Shown: piece by piece, positions 45,176-53,695 of the stretch
Layout: each line of letters begins with the position of its first letter
Numbering within the stretch: position 1 is the first letter of the stretch
From: Alphaproteobacteria bacterium
GTDB taxonomy: Bacteria; Pseudomonadota; Alphaproteobacteria; Micropepsales; Micropepsaceae
DNA: 64,000 bases
Assembly (NCBI GenBank): GCA_028871795.1
Contig: JAGWMG010000002.1
Span: 264,106-328,105 of the forward strand
Direction of reading: 5' to 3'
Program-made: the position numbers and the translations under genes
The notes under the pieces: generated by a model
Databases searched by the model: none
Seen by the model: the letters and a program-made list of their open reading frames with translations, nothing else
What the model was told of the DNA's origin: nothing

Positions 45176-48100
45176 TTAGAGCTTGACCCCCAGCAGTACG
45201 CCGTAAGTACGCGGCTGTCCGACGAATTCGTTCGTGAACAAGCCTGTCGACGGATCGGAGACATACATCCCCGTGACGTAGTTCTTGTCGAACATATTGT
45301 TGACGAACGCGCGGACATACCAATTGCCGCCCGGCGAATTCAGCTGCATCTGCGCATTTGCGAGGAAATAACTCTGAATCCTGTCGATCGGATTCAAGTT
45401 GAAGATTGTGCCCCACATATCCGACTGCCAATAGCCGTCCACACGAGTGAGCAGGCTGAACCCGCCGTCGAGCGGCTGGGTGTATTGGGCGCCGAAGCCG
45501 ATGGAACCGGTCGGCATGTTCTGCAGCGAATTGCCCTTCAGGCTGACCGACTCGCCGCTCGGATAGTAATGGTAGTGGCCCGCAAGGGCGGGCGCGATGA
45601 ACGGAAGCGCCGCAATCACAGCCGGGATGTTCGCACAGGAACTGTAGCCCGAATCCGCGACGCCCGGCGTGCCCGTATAACCGCCGTTCGGTGCAATAAC
45701 CGGGTTGGGCGTAGCTGCCGCGACCGTCGACCAGACCGGATAGCCCGTGTCATGCGTCACCACGCAGTTTTCCGCGCTGCCCAGGTCCTTGATCAAGGTT
45801 GCATTGGGATCGCCGTTGGTTGGATTGCGTGAATCGATCAGCGAGCTGTTTCCGATGTCGGAGTGATTGGTCGCGACGCTCATGTTGAGCTGCCAACGAT
45901 CGTCCGGCGCCCACAGGAACTCGCCTTCCACGCCCCACATCGTGGCGTCAACATTTTCGTTGATCGCAGTCTTGTCCAGGATCGCCGCGACTTGCAGCCC
46001 CTTGTAGTCGTAGTACCAGACGTCTGCGTTGGCCTGCAGATTACCGCCAAGCAGCAGGTTTTTCGTACCCAACTCGTAGGCATTGACGAATTCCGGCTGG
46101 TAGCTGTTCAGCGACGGCGGCGCGTCGGACGGCAGTGGCGGATTGGTCCCGCCGGCCTTATAGCCGCGGGAATAGGACGCATAAAGCAGCGTTTGGTCGG
46201 TGAAATCCAGTTTCGGCGTGAAATTGGCGACGAACCGCCCGGTCACAGCGGTGTTTTTGGTCAGCTTCGTCGAGGACACCGCGGGACCGACGAAAGCACC
46301 AAAGGGAGTTGTCGCGATGTACGGCACCGGACTGTCGAGATTTGTCGTGCCCATCGGCACGAACGCATTGAACAGCGTCGTGCGGCCCGTCAACGCCTTG
46401 TCGTCCTCGGTGTAACGAAGGCCCCCGGTGAACTTGAGCAAATCGGGAATCGCATCGTAGTAGATTTCGCCAAAGGCCGCTTTGGACGTCAGCGTATAGG
46501 TCTCGGCATTCCAATAGAACCCGGGGCCCACGGCCATGGGTACGCCCGGTGTCGATCCCGCCAGAAGAGGCGTGACAGGCAAGGCCAGGGCCCCGATCAT
46601 CAAGCTCGCATAGTCGAGCGGCGCCCCGGCGACGAGATAGTCTGTCTTGTTGTCGTAGCTGAGATAATAACCGGCCAGAAGGAAATTGACCGGTCCGCTG
46701 AGATTGGAGTTGAATCGAAGTTCGGCGGATTTCTGGACGCCGGATCCCGACGAGTGATCGGAGATGCTGTTCAGATTGGAGATGCGCTGAACGTGCCCGC
46801 CGATGGTGCCGGAGTCGCCGTTAAAATACGCCGAAACCGGAACGGCCAACGTATAGAGGCCGCCACCTATCGATGTCGGGTGCATCAAACCGAAATTCGA
46901 CCGCGGAGCAGTGTTGCATGGTTGGCCGAAGCACAGCGGAGCCGCCATTCCATTGATCAACCCGATCTGCTGCGCCGAGTAGATGATCGGAGCGCCCGCG
47001 AGGTTGTAGTAGGACTGCTCAGAGGCTACGCCAGCATGCTGATAGCCCACCAAGAGGGTCATATCCAACCAATCGTTCAGACGCTGTTTCCACTGGCCGA
47101 TCGCGAGCAATTCGTTGGCGTGATACTTCGGGTCGAAGTCGGAATTGATCTGGTGCATGTCCGTCGGGTTGAAGCCGCTGGCTTGCGCACCCGAGAGATT
47201 GGCCTGCCCCAGACCTAGGGCTGCAAAAAGCGTCTGGCCGGCCGTCAGACCCGGTGCCGGTGCGACGCCAAGTGACGGCGCGACGATCGTGTTGTAGTAG
47301 CCCTGCAGGCCGGCCGGCAGCTGCTTGAAGAAGCCGGCGAATATCTGTGGCGACGCCAGAATATTGCCAAGCGTCGAATTCAGGTTGGGGGTGTTGAACG
47401 CCAGTTTGTCGGGCAGACATCCCAAAACGCCCGACGGGTCAAAGTCGCACATCGTTTTCTGCGACCGCATACGCGTCGAGTCTTCGTTTGACGCTTGCAA
47501 CATGAGGTCGATCGTCGTGTCGGACGTGGGCTCGATTCGTACCGAGCCGCGCACGGACCACTGGTTTCGACTGTCGACTTTTCTATTGTCATAAAGATTT
47601 GTCGTTGTCCCGTCGCGGTTCCACCACAACCCTGAAACCCTAACAGCGAGCTTGTCGGCAACCACCGGAATGTTGATCGTGGCCTTCAGCTTCATATCGT
47701 TGTAGTTGCCGTACTCGCCTTCCGCACCGAAACTGAAGGCCTCAAGATCCGGCTTCGCCGAGATGACGTTCACGGAACCGCCGGTTGCGTTGCGTCCGTA
47801 AAGCGTACTTTGCGGCCCCCGAAGCACTTCGATGCGCTCGACGTCGTAGTACTCCGCTTCCGCGATGGCGGGGCTGTTCAGGTAATAGTCATTCACATTG
47901 AAAGCCACGCCGGATTCGGCGGCGGCGCCCGTACCGCTCGACCCGATCCCGCGTATTTCAAGGTTGGAACTGGTGAAATTGGTCTTCGTGTTCGTCACGC
48001 TCGGCACGTTGAACTGAAGATCCTGGAAGGTATTGATCTGCCGGCTTGAAAGGTCCTCGCCAGTCAGCGCCGTCAATGAAATCGGCACGCTCTGTACGTT

Positions 48101-48235
48101 TTCGGCCTTCTTTTCGGCCGTCACGACCACGGTTTCAATCTGCGCATAGGCAGGAACCGTGAATGCCGAAGCCATGAGCAAGCCATTAAGAAACGCGAGA
48201 GACCCAAAGGTCCCGAGACGGCGCTGTGCAAGCAT
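45176..48235 (-). CDS. TonB-dependent outer-membrane receptor
   Basis: A 1019-residue outer-membrane transporter. A signal peptide (ending VPAYAQ, about residue 30) precedes a TonB-box-like IETVVVTAEK, a plug domain with NVPSVTNTKTNFTSSNLEIR and YDVERIEVLRGPQSTLYGRN-ATGG, and a 22-strand barrel ending in RTYGVLLGVKL. The length and wording suit the large receptor group of alpha- and sphingomonad-type bacteria; the ligand cannot be read from sequence. Power would come from a TonB encoded in this window. Convergent with the RND genes. Confidence 0.95.
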   Translation of the reverse strand: MLAQRRLGTFGSLAFLNGLLMASAFTVPAYAQIETVVVTAEKKAENVQSVPISLTALTGEDLSSRQINTFQDLQFNVPSVTNTKTNFTSSNLEIRGIGSSGTGAAAESGVAFNVNDYYLNSPAIAEAEYYDVERIEVLRGPQSTLYGRNATGGSVNVISAKPDLEAFSFGAEGEYGNYNDMKLKATINIPVVADKLAVRVSGLWWNRDGTTTNLYDNRKVDSRNQWSVRGSVRIEPTSDTTIDLMLQASNEDSTRMRSQKTMCDFDPSGVLGCLPDKLAFNTPNLNSTLGNILASPQIFAGFFKQLPAGLQGYYNTIVAPSLGVAPAPGLTAGQTLFAALGLGQANLSGAQASGFNPTDMHQINSDFDPKYHANELLAIGQWKQRLNDWLDMTLLVGYQHAGVASEQSYYNLAGAPIIYSAQQIGLINGMAAPLCFGQPCNTAPRSNFGLMHPTSIGGGLYTLAVPVSAYFNGDSGTIGGHVQRISNLNSISDHSSGSGVQKSAELRFNSNLSGPVNFLLAGYYLSYDNKTDYLVAGAPLDYASLMIGALALPVTPLLAGSTPGVPMAVGPGFYWNAETYTLTSKAAFGEIYYDAIPDLLKFTGGLRYTEDDKALTGRTTLFNAFVPMGTTNLDSPVPYIATTPFGAFVGPAVSSTKLTKNTAVTGRFVANFTPKLDFTDQTLLYASYSRGYKAGGTNPPLPSDAPPSLNSYQPEFVNAYELGTKNLLLGGNLQANADVWYYDYKGLQVAAILDKTAINENVDATMWGVEGEFLWAPDDRWQLNMSVATNHSDIGNSSLIDSRNPTNGDPNATLIKDLGSAENCVVTHDTGYPVWSTVAAATPNPVIAPNGGYTGTPGVADSGYSSCANIPAVIAALPFIAPALAGHYHYYPSGESVSLKGNSLQNMPTGSIGFGAQYTQPLDGGFSLLTRVDGYWQSDMWGTIFNLNPIDRIQSYFLANAQMQLNSPGGNWYVRAFVNNMFDKNYVTGMYVSDPSTGLFTNEFVGQPRTYGVLLGVKL

Positions 48236-48541
48236 TTCGAACTCCCCGATGAGATCCAGCTAACGTGGATCTTTAGGCCGCGGCGCCTGCGCTCATTAAC
48301 GCGCTCCCAGTGGCGCAATCCGGCCCACGAAGCATGGGATAAGCACAAATAAGCGGCAAGGAAATTGTCGCCCCCGTCATCCAATTAGACGACTTCAGCT
48401 CTATTTGTGCCCATAATGCCACACCAGCCGCGTCAATCAGTCACCCGCTCAGATACTAATAACATACTGAATTATATGATTAATTTCGAATCAAGAAACG
48501 TGTTTTGGTCCTGTAAAATCCCGCTGCGGCAATTCCTTGCT
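48236..48541. other. AT-rich intergenic region upstream of the TonB-dependent receptor
   Basis: 306 bases without a supported gene, ending at the DUF4389 stop. Around 48440-48490 the sequence is clearly AT-rich (TACTAATAACATACTGAATT and following) and probably holds the receptor promoter on the minus strand. A GCCACTGGGA stretch was examined as a cobalamin-riboswitch core and not accepted. Confidence 0.5.
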
Positions 48542-48853
48542 TCAACCCGGCGCCGCGTTTGAATGAGGAAATGGACCGATCGGAAACGGCTGTTCGTCGC
48601 GGATGAACGTGATGAACGCAAGCAGTTCCCAAAGATACTGCACGAGATTGAGTGAAAGGTTCTTGACCTCGTCGTTCAATTTGCCGCTGGTCCCGACAAG
48701 TACGAATTGGACCGCGGCCAAAACAATAACAACCCAGAACACGACCCACGCCGCCACCGCGAAACCGATGGCATATAGCAGTCTCAAGGCGGGAAAGGCT
48801 GGACGTGAGGCTGGTCGAATGGCGCTTCCGTTGTCGGTGGGCACGTCAGTCAT
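48542..48853 (-). CDS. DUF4389 membrane protein
   Basis: A 103-residue protein with one long hydrophobic region (LRLLYAIGFAVAAWVVFWVVIVLAAVQFVLVG, about 23-55) and the DUF4389 signature LNLVQYLWELLAFITFIRDEQPFPIGPFP. The start at ATG 48853 is taken because the 21 residues upstream in frame are not leader-like. The domain's role is unknown. The rhomboid gene lies 59 bases upstream on the same strand, so a shared transcript is likely. Confidence 0.82.
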   Translation of the reverse strand: MTDVPTDNGSAIRPASRPAFPALRLLYAIGFAVAAWVVFWVVIVLAAVQFVLVGTSGKLNDEVKNLSLNLVQYLWELLAFITFIRDEQPFPIGPFPHSNAAPG

Positions 48854-48912
48854 GGCGAAAAACCCTCTTAATTCGCGGCTACGGCCCTTAAGTGGGAGTT
48901 CGCGGGCAATTT

Positions 48913-49614
48913 TCAATCCGCGCCCAACGTTTTCGCGGGTCTGCGGCCGCGCAAGGCCTCAAACGCTCCCGTCAAGAATAGACCGACAAAGTATCCGCCA
49001 AGGTGTGCCTGCCAGGCGATCTGCCGGATTTCACCGCCTACGCCAATTCCGGCAATCCCGAATAGGAGATTGGTGACAAGCCAGAAACCCGTGAAAAGCA
49101 GTACGGGGGACGACAGGACGGGAGCTATCGTGTCGCTTGGATGAGAGCTTTGCCAGGGATAGAGCCGGATGCCGGCCGCCATAAGGCCCGATATCGCACC
49201 CGATGCGCCGATGACGCCCGCGGGCGAGCCCCAGTCGAAGGCGAGGTATGCCAAGGCTCCTGCCACGCCGCAAAAAGCAAAGAACAGAAAAAAGGGCACA
49301 GCACCGTAGCGGCGCGCGACGATCGGTCCGAACGCCAGCAGCCAAACGCAATTCACGCCCAGATGGACAAAGTCCGCGTGCAGGAACATATGGCCGATGA
49401 ACGGAGCCGCGAGGTCAAAAAGCCCGCCTGTATCGAACCCGCCGCCGTAACGGGCCGGAACGAAGGCAAATCGGGTCAGGAACTCATCCGATAAGCCGGC
49501 CGGCGCGAGGATGCGCGCGACGTGCGCCAGCACGAGCAGCCCGATCAGCAGCAGCACGGACGCCGGAGCGTGCAGAAGCGGTTCGCGTGGCGGCTCGGAT
49601 TGCAGAAAAGCCAT
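48913..49614 (-). CDS. Rhomboid family intramembrane serine protease
   Basis: A 233-residue polytopic protein with about six hydrophobic segments. The catalytic serine is in GVIGASGAISGLMAAG (GxSG-type GASGA) and the partner histidine in AWQAHLGGYFVGLFL; the HMFLHADFVHLGVNCVWLLAFG segment matches the rhomboid second helix. It would cut membrane proteins within the bilayer; the substrate is unknown. I start at ATG 49614, 13 codons into the longest frame, where a GGAAG site is present. Confidence 0.93.
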   Translation of the reverse strand: MAFLQSEPPREPLLHAPASVLLLIGLLVLAHVARILAPAGLSDEFLTRFAFVPARYGGGFDTGGLFDLAAPFIGHMFLHADFVHLGVNCVWLLAFGPIVARRYGAVPFFLFFAFCGVAGALAYLAFDWGSPAGVIGASGAISGLMAAGIRLYPWQSSHPSDTIAPVLSSPVLLFTGFWLVTNLLFGIAGIGVGGEIRQIAWQAHLGGYFVGLFLTGAFEALRGRRPAKTLGAD

Positions 49615-49919
49615 GATGAAGACTTCCGTTGCTTGTTCGACGCTTGCCTGCAACGCGTCGCGAATCCCATCCGTCCCAGAATAAGACGTTTTCCCGAACT
49701 AGCGGCGAGGCGCACATGCACCATTGTCGCAGCCAACGACGATTACTCTTCCCTCAGCTTACCCTTTGTTGCCTGCCCGCAGGTCGTGTCCTCGCGGGCT
49801 GAGCCGCGATCGGACGTTAACAGCGCCCGTACCGGTTTGGTACGCCCGTATGCCTTAACGCCCGTTAAGTGTTGGCACGGCCATTGCTGAATAGCGTTCG
49901 ATACCATTGGACGCCGCAC
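49615..49919. promoter_or_regulatory. Intergenic region with palindrome upstream of hfaA
   Basis: 305 bases between the rhomboid and hfaA starts. It contains CTTAAC-GCCC-GTTAAG (49854-49869), a perfect inverted repeat 51 bases before hfaA, and a further GTTAAC at 49816-49821. The repeat contains two TTAA half-sites six bases apart; the CtrA consensus has seven. CtrA activates hfa transcription in Caulobacter, which makes this a tentative CtrA-type site. Confidence 0.4.
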
Positions 49920-50360
49920 ATGCCGTTCGATTTCGGGCAGCCTCGGTTCGCCAGCCTCGCCGTCCTGAGCATCGCCGCTCTGGCGGGCACGGCTTGCGCA
50001 AACGATTACAGCAGCGCCGCGAGCTACAACAGCCCCTACGGCTTATCGGCGGGGGCAGAGAACCAAACGATCAATCCGAGCCTGCGCGACTCGAATGGCA
50101 ATCTGACGGTCGTCAACGGCCAGTTCACCAGCGCGGCCGTGAGCAAACAGACCGGTGTGCAAAGCATGGGCACGCTTAGCTCCGGCGCGCTTTCCTCGCT
50201 CGGCACGGTCAGCACGTCCGGCGCGGCCTATGGCAGCGCTACGGCAATCGGCAATTCGCTCAACGTCGTGACGATCGGCAGCAACAACACGGTCGTCGTG
50301 AATTCGACGCAGACCAACAACGCAAACCAGAGCGCGTCCGTCAACCTCAACGGACATTGA
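49920..50360 (+). CDS. hfaA: Holdfast anchoring protein HfaA
   Basis: A 146-residue exported protein. A signal peptide with FASLAVLSIAALAGTACA is followed by a short, Asn/Ser/Gln/Thr-rich chain (NDYSSAASYNSPYGLSAGAE, NSTQTNNANQSASVNLNGH) typical of HfaA, which forms stable surface multimers that tether the holdfast polysaccharide to the cell pole. ATG 49920 is chosen; the 17 residues upstream are not leader-like. Identification rests on the composition together with the HfaB and HfaD genes that follow. Confidence 0.85.
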   Translation: MPFDFGQPRFASLAVLSIAALAGTACANDYSSAASYNSPYGLSAGAENQTINPSLRDSNGNLTVVNGQFTSAAVSKQTGVQSMGTLSSGALSSLGTVSTSGAAYGSATAIGNSLNVVTIGSNNTVVVNSTQTNNANQSASVNLNGH

Positions 50361-50375
50361 GAAAAAAGGCGTGAC

Positions 50376-51407
50376 ATGACCCCGCGTGGACGCAAATACC
50401 TCCTCAGGTCGCTGGCCGTCGCGACCGCAGCCGTGGCGCTGGCAGGCTGCATCAGCCCCTTCCCGACGGAGAGCGGACGCTACACCACCCCCATCGGCGG
50501 TTCGCCCGTCATCAGCAATGAGACGCCCTATTCGACCGCCCTGCGCTGCCTGGGCCGCTATACCGCCGTCAGACCGTTTCGTATCGCCGTCGGACAGATC
50601 GCGGATTACACGGGCAAGGCGGAGAGCGACAATTCCGGGCGCAAAGTGACACAGGGTGCGGCCCTGATGGCGATGAGCGCGCTGTCCAAGGCCGGCGTGC
50701 CGTTGGTCGAGCGCTTCGACACTTCGGTCGCCGAGATGGAACTCAAATACGCCAACAACAAGCTGATCGGCGACGACCGGCCGCAAGGTCCCGGCGACTT
50801 CCGCAAGATCATGGCCGGCTCGATCCCCGGTTCGGACTATTACTTGGTCGGCGGCATCACCGAACTCAATTTCAATATCCGTTCGGAAGGCGCCAGCGCC
50901 GACGGCGGCGGCGTCGCCACCAGCTCGCTCAAGGGTACGATCGGCGGATCGATGTATGTGATGAACGTCGGTCTCGATCTTCGCCTGGTGGACACCACCA
51001 CACTGGAAGTGGTGGACGTGATCTCCTACCAGAAACAGATAATCGGCCGGCAAATCTCCGCCGGGGTCTTCGATTTCCTGGGCCAGACGTTCTTCGATGC
51101 GAGCGTCGGCGAAAGCGCTCTGGAACCCATTCAGCTTGCGGTACGCTCCGTGATCGAGCGCGCCACGCTGGAAATGGTTTCGCGGCTCTATCATACGCCC
51201 GCCGGCGCCTGTGCGGGGGGGCTGGGAACCAGCGCCGATCCGCTGGCGGATGCCGGCGACCGCCGGCCGCTGCCGCCGCAACCGCAAAACAGCACCACTG
51301 CCATGAACGAGGAGAAGTACAATGACGCGTCTCGCCAAGAGCCTTATCGCTGGTACGGTGATAGCGATTCTGCCCCTGACACTGGCCTTCGCGGAGGACT
51401 CCAGTAA
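50376..51407 (+). CDS. hfaB: Holdfast anchoring lipoprotein HfaB (CsgG family)
   Basis: A 343-residue outer-membrane lipoprotein. The signal peptide ends in a lipobox ALAGC (Cys25). The CsgG-type core is seen in RPFRIAVGQIADYTGKAE, YYLVGGITELNFNIRSEGAS and MYVMNVGLDLRLVDTTTLEVVDVISYQKQI. Like CsgG it should form an outer-membrane secretion pore, here for HfaA and HfaD. It follows hfaA by 15 bases. Its final 29 codons overlap the hfaD start. Confidence 0.93.
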   Translation: MTPRGRKYLLRSLAVATAAVALAGCISPFPTESGRYTTPIGGSPVISNETPYSTALRCLGRYTAVRPFRIAVGQIADYTGKAESDNSGRKVTQGAALMAMSALSKAGVPLVERFDTSVAEMELKYANNKLIGDDRPQGPGDFRKIMAGSIPGSDYYLVGGITELNFNIRSEGASADGGGVATSSLKGTIGGSMYVMNVGLDLRLVDTTTLEVVDVISYQKQIIGRQISAGVFDFLGQTFFDASVGESALEPIQLAVRSVIERATLEMVSRLYHTPAGACAGGLGTSADPLADAGDRRPLPPQPQNSTTAMNEEKYNDASRQEPYRWYGDSDSAPDTGLRGGLQ

Positions 51408-51993
51408 TCAGTCTGGCGGCAGCCAAATCCTCAACGGGCAGATTGCGCTGCACACGTCGGTCTCCTCGCTGCGCACGGCAATCGACAACGTCGGCCAAGA
51501 CGTCAGCCTGCAGTCGTTGGCCGCGGCCAATACGCTCGATGTCACGACCATGAACGACACATCGGTGACCTCCAACCAATATACGTCGAGCGTGGACATC
51601 AGTTCCGATCTTGGCGCGGCCGTGACCAATGTCGGCGGCAACGTGACGATCCAAGGACAGGCGATCTGCAACTCCGCCACCGTATCGACCGATCCCAACG
51701 TGACGAAGATCAACAACACGCAGCAATGCGACGCGGTCGATCCCACTTCGGGGACCTATGTCTACGCCAACGGCGTGGGCGGCGATCTTCGCGTTTCCAA
51801 TTTGGCGGCCGGCAATACCTTCGAGGCGGATTCCAACGCGACCAACATGCCGGTCAACAATCTTCAGATCAATCACGCCAACACCACCGCGCTGACCACC
51901 GCCAACGTTTCAAACATCGCCGGCAACGTCAGCGTGACTTCGGCTGCGATCGGCAACAACGCGCAGATCGTGCATTACTCGACCGGCAACTGA
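51322..51993 (+). CDS. hfaD: Holdfast anchor protein HfaD
   Basis: A 223-residue exported protein: signal peptide (SLIAGTVIAILPLTLAFA) then a repetitive Thr/Ser/Asn/Val-rich beta-rich chain with a recurrent N-V-G-x-x-V-x-x-x-S/T-x-A-A-x-N pattern (NVGQDVSLQSLAAANTLD, GVGGDLRVSNLAAGNTFEAD, NIAGNVSVTSAAIGNNAQ), suited to surface adhesion. The gene order hfaA-hfaB-hfaD is that of Caulobacter. The ATG with a GAGGAGA site lies inside the hfaB 3' end, giving an 86-base out-of-frame overlap. It appears shorter than HfaD as I recall it from Caulobacter. Confidence 0.82.
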   Translation: MTRLAKSLIAGTVIAILPLTLAFAEDSSNQSGGSQILNGQIALHTSVSSLRTAIDNVGQDVSLQSLAAANTLDVTTMNDTSVTSNQYTSSVDISSDLGAAVTNVGGNVTIQGQAICNSATVSTDPNVTKINNTQQCDAVDPTSGTYVYANGVGGDLRVSNLAAGNTFEADSNATNMPVNNLQINHANTTALTTANVSNIAGNVSVTSAAIGNNAQIVHYSTGN

Positions 51994-52047
51994 TCGACGC
52001 GTACCGCGAGAGACATCTCCCGGGGGCAAGCGGGGATGTCGGGGAAG

Positions 52048-52083
52048 AAGAGGAAGGGCCGCAAAGAGCCCTTCCTCTTTTTC
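52048..52083 (+). terminator. Terminator of the hfaABD operon
   Basis: AAGAGGAAGGGC (52048-52059) pairs perfectly with GCCCTTCCTCTT (52068-52079) around an 8-base loop and is followed by TTT. It overlaps the stop codon of the convergent CoA-lyase gene. Confidence 0.85.
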
Positions 52084-52954
52084 ATTTGCGCTTCGCGAGA
52101 TCGTCGACGAGCGCCAGGACGTTCCGCGCCTGTTTGAGATGCGGCGCGTCGAGCATTCTGCCGTCGAGGCTCGCCACGGCCGCTCCTTCCGCGAAGGCGG
52201 CAATCACACGCTGCGCGTGCGCGACATCCTCGGGCGACGGCGTGAAAGCGGCATTGATGATCTCCACCTGGTCCGGATGAATGGCGAGCATGCCGGTAAA
52301 GCCGTCGCGCCGCGCCGTGTGCGCCGCGCGCTTCAGGTCCTGGGCGGCGCGGAAGTCCGCATGCACCGTTTCGATCGCGGCCACGCCGGCCGCCTTCGCC
52401 GCAATCAGCGCCAGAGAACGCACGACGCGGTACGTAAATGCAAATTCGCCGTCCGGCTCGCGGTTGCCCGCCGCGCCGAGCGCCGCCGAAAGGTCCTCGG
52501 CACCCCAGGTGAGCGCCGCCAGCCGCGGCGGCGGATCGCGATAATCCATCAAATTCAGGACGGCGAGCGGCGTTTCGGTGACGATGGGAATGAGTTTGAT
52601 GCCGCCTTGCGGCAGACCGCGCGCCTTCTCAAGGGCCAGAAGATCGCGGTCGAGCGCCCGCAGAACCTCCGGCCCGTCGGGCTTGGGCACGATGAGGCCG
52701 GCGGGCGCCGCGGACGCGACATCTTCCAGCTCCGCGCGATACTCGGCGCTGCCGACGGGATTGATGCGCACCCAGATCGATTGCGGATGCTTTTCCAGCA
52801 CGAAGGCGCGCGCCAGTATGCGTGCCTTGGCGCGCTTGCCGGGCGCCACGGAATCCTCCAGATCGAGGATCAGCGCATCGGCCGGCGAGGCGCGCGCCTT
52901 CGCCAGTTTCTTTTCGCTGTCGGCGGGAACGAAAAGGAACGAGCGCCCGATCAT
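52082..52954 (-). CDS. CitE/HpcH-type CoA-ester lyase
   Basis: A 290-residue enzyme of the HpcH/HpaI aldolase family, subgroup of malyl-CoA/citramalyl-CoA lyases. [35 protein letters not shown] and the metal/substrate stretch [14 protein letters not shown] fit, as does the [15 protein letters not shown]-terminal motif. It would split a hydroxyacyl-CoA such as citramalyl- or methylmalyl-CoA. Its start codon overlaps the stop of the MaoC gene (ATGA), so the two are coupled and probably act in sequence. Confidence 0.9.
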   Translation of the reverse strand: MIGRSFLFVPADSEKKLAKARASPADALILDLEDSVAPGKRAKARILARAFVLEKHPQSIWVRINPVGSAEYRAELEDVASAAPAGLIVPKPDGPEVLRALDRDLLALEKARGLPQGGIKLIPIVTETPLAVLNLMDYRDPPPRLAALTWGAEDLSAALGAAGNREPDGEFAFTYRVVRSLALIAAKAAGVAAIETVHADFRAAQDLKRAAHTARRDGFTGMLAIHPDQVEIINAAFTPSPEDVAHAQRVIAAFAEGAAVASLDGRMLDAPHLKQARNVLALVDDLAKRK

Positions 52955-53403
52955 TTCGGTTTCTTGTGCATCAGTGCGGTGCGTTTGCATTGGGCGACGA
53001 CTTCGCCCTTCTGGTTGATCGCGCGATGGGCGAAGACGACGATGCCTTGACCGCGCCGCGATTTGGATTCGCGCAAGTCCAGCACTTCGCTTTCGACGTG
53101 CAGCGTATCGCCGTGGAAGACCGGCTTGGGAAACCGCACTTCATCCATCCCGAGATTGGCGACGGCGGTCCCCAGCGTGGTCTCGTGCACGGAGATGCCG
53201 ATCATCAGCCCCAGCGTGAACAGCGAGTTGACCAGACGCGCGCCGAATTCGGTCGTCTTGGCGTATTCCTCGTCCAGATGCAGCGACGCGGGGTTATGGG
53301 TGATGGCAGTGAAGAAGATGTTGTCGGCTTCCGTGACGGTACGGCGGATCGCATGGTCGAATTTCTGGCCGACGGCGAAGTCATCGAAATAGAGGCCGGG
53401 CAA
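52951..53403 (-). CDS. MaoC-like hydratase
   Basis: A 150-residue hot-dog-fold enoyl-CoA hydratase. The start [20 protein letters not shown] and the catalytic region [20 protein letters not shown] (hydratase Asn/Asp-x-x-His pattern) are typical, followed by [20 protein letters not shown]. Coupled to the CitE-like lyase. A MaoC hydratase plus a CitE lyase is the enzyme pair that turns itaconyl-/mesaconyl-type CoA into citramalyl-CoA and then pyruvate and acetyl-CoA; that pathway is a suggestion only. Confidence 0.9.
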   Translation of the reverse strand: MPGLYFDDFAVGQKFDHAIRRTVTEADNIFFTAITHNPASLHLDEEYAKTTEFGARLVNSLFTLGLMIGISVHETTLGTAVANLGMDEVRFPKPVFHGDTLHVESEVLDLRESKSRRGQGIVVFAHRAINQKGEVVAQCKRTALMHKKPK

Positions 53404-53695
53404 TTTTATTTCCTCTCAATCGGATCGGCTCTTTTGGTCCAACGCTTTGTTACGGCGTGATTTTCCTTCGGAGGTTGTTCTTCAGTTCTAGGGGTCCCCC
53501 TCCCCCTTTATCCCTTTCCCCGCCCGTCAAATGCTTTGGCCGTTCATCTTACCGGAACAACGGCGGTCCACAAAGAGATGGGTGGCGCGTGCGATGCGGT
53601 CAAGGGGGTGCGGCTATCCCTCCTTGCATAAAGCCGCTGCGAACCAATCGGAGTGCTCCATCATACAAGCGTGATGTGATGTTCTTCATCGGAGA

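Noticed and set aside
48290..48320. GCCACTGGGA stretch (minus strand) upstream of the TonB-dependent receptor, as a cobalamin riboswitch core
   Set aside because: Only a GCCACTG-like heptamer is present. The flanking conserved blocks and the regulatory pseudoknot expected of a B12 riboswitch could not be found.
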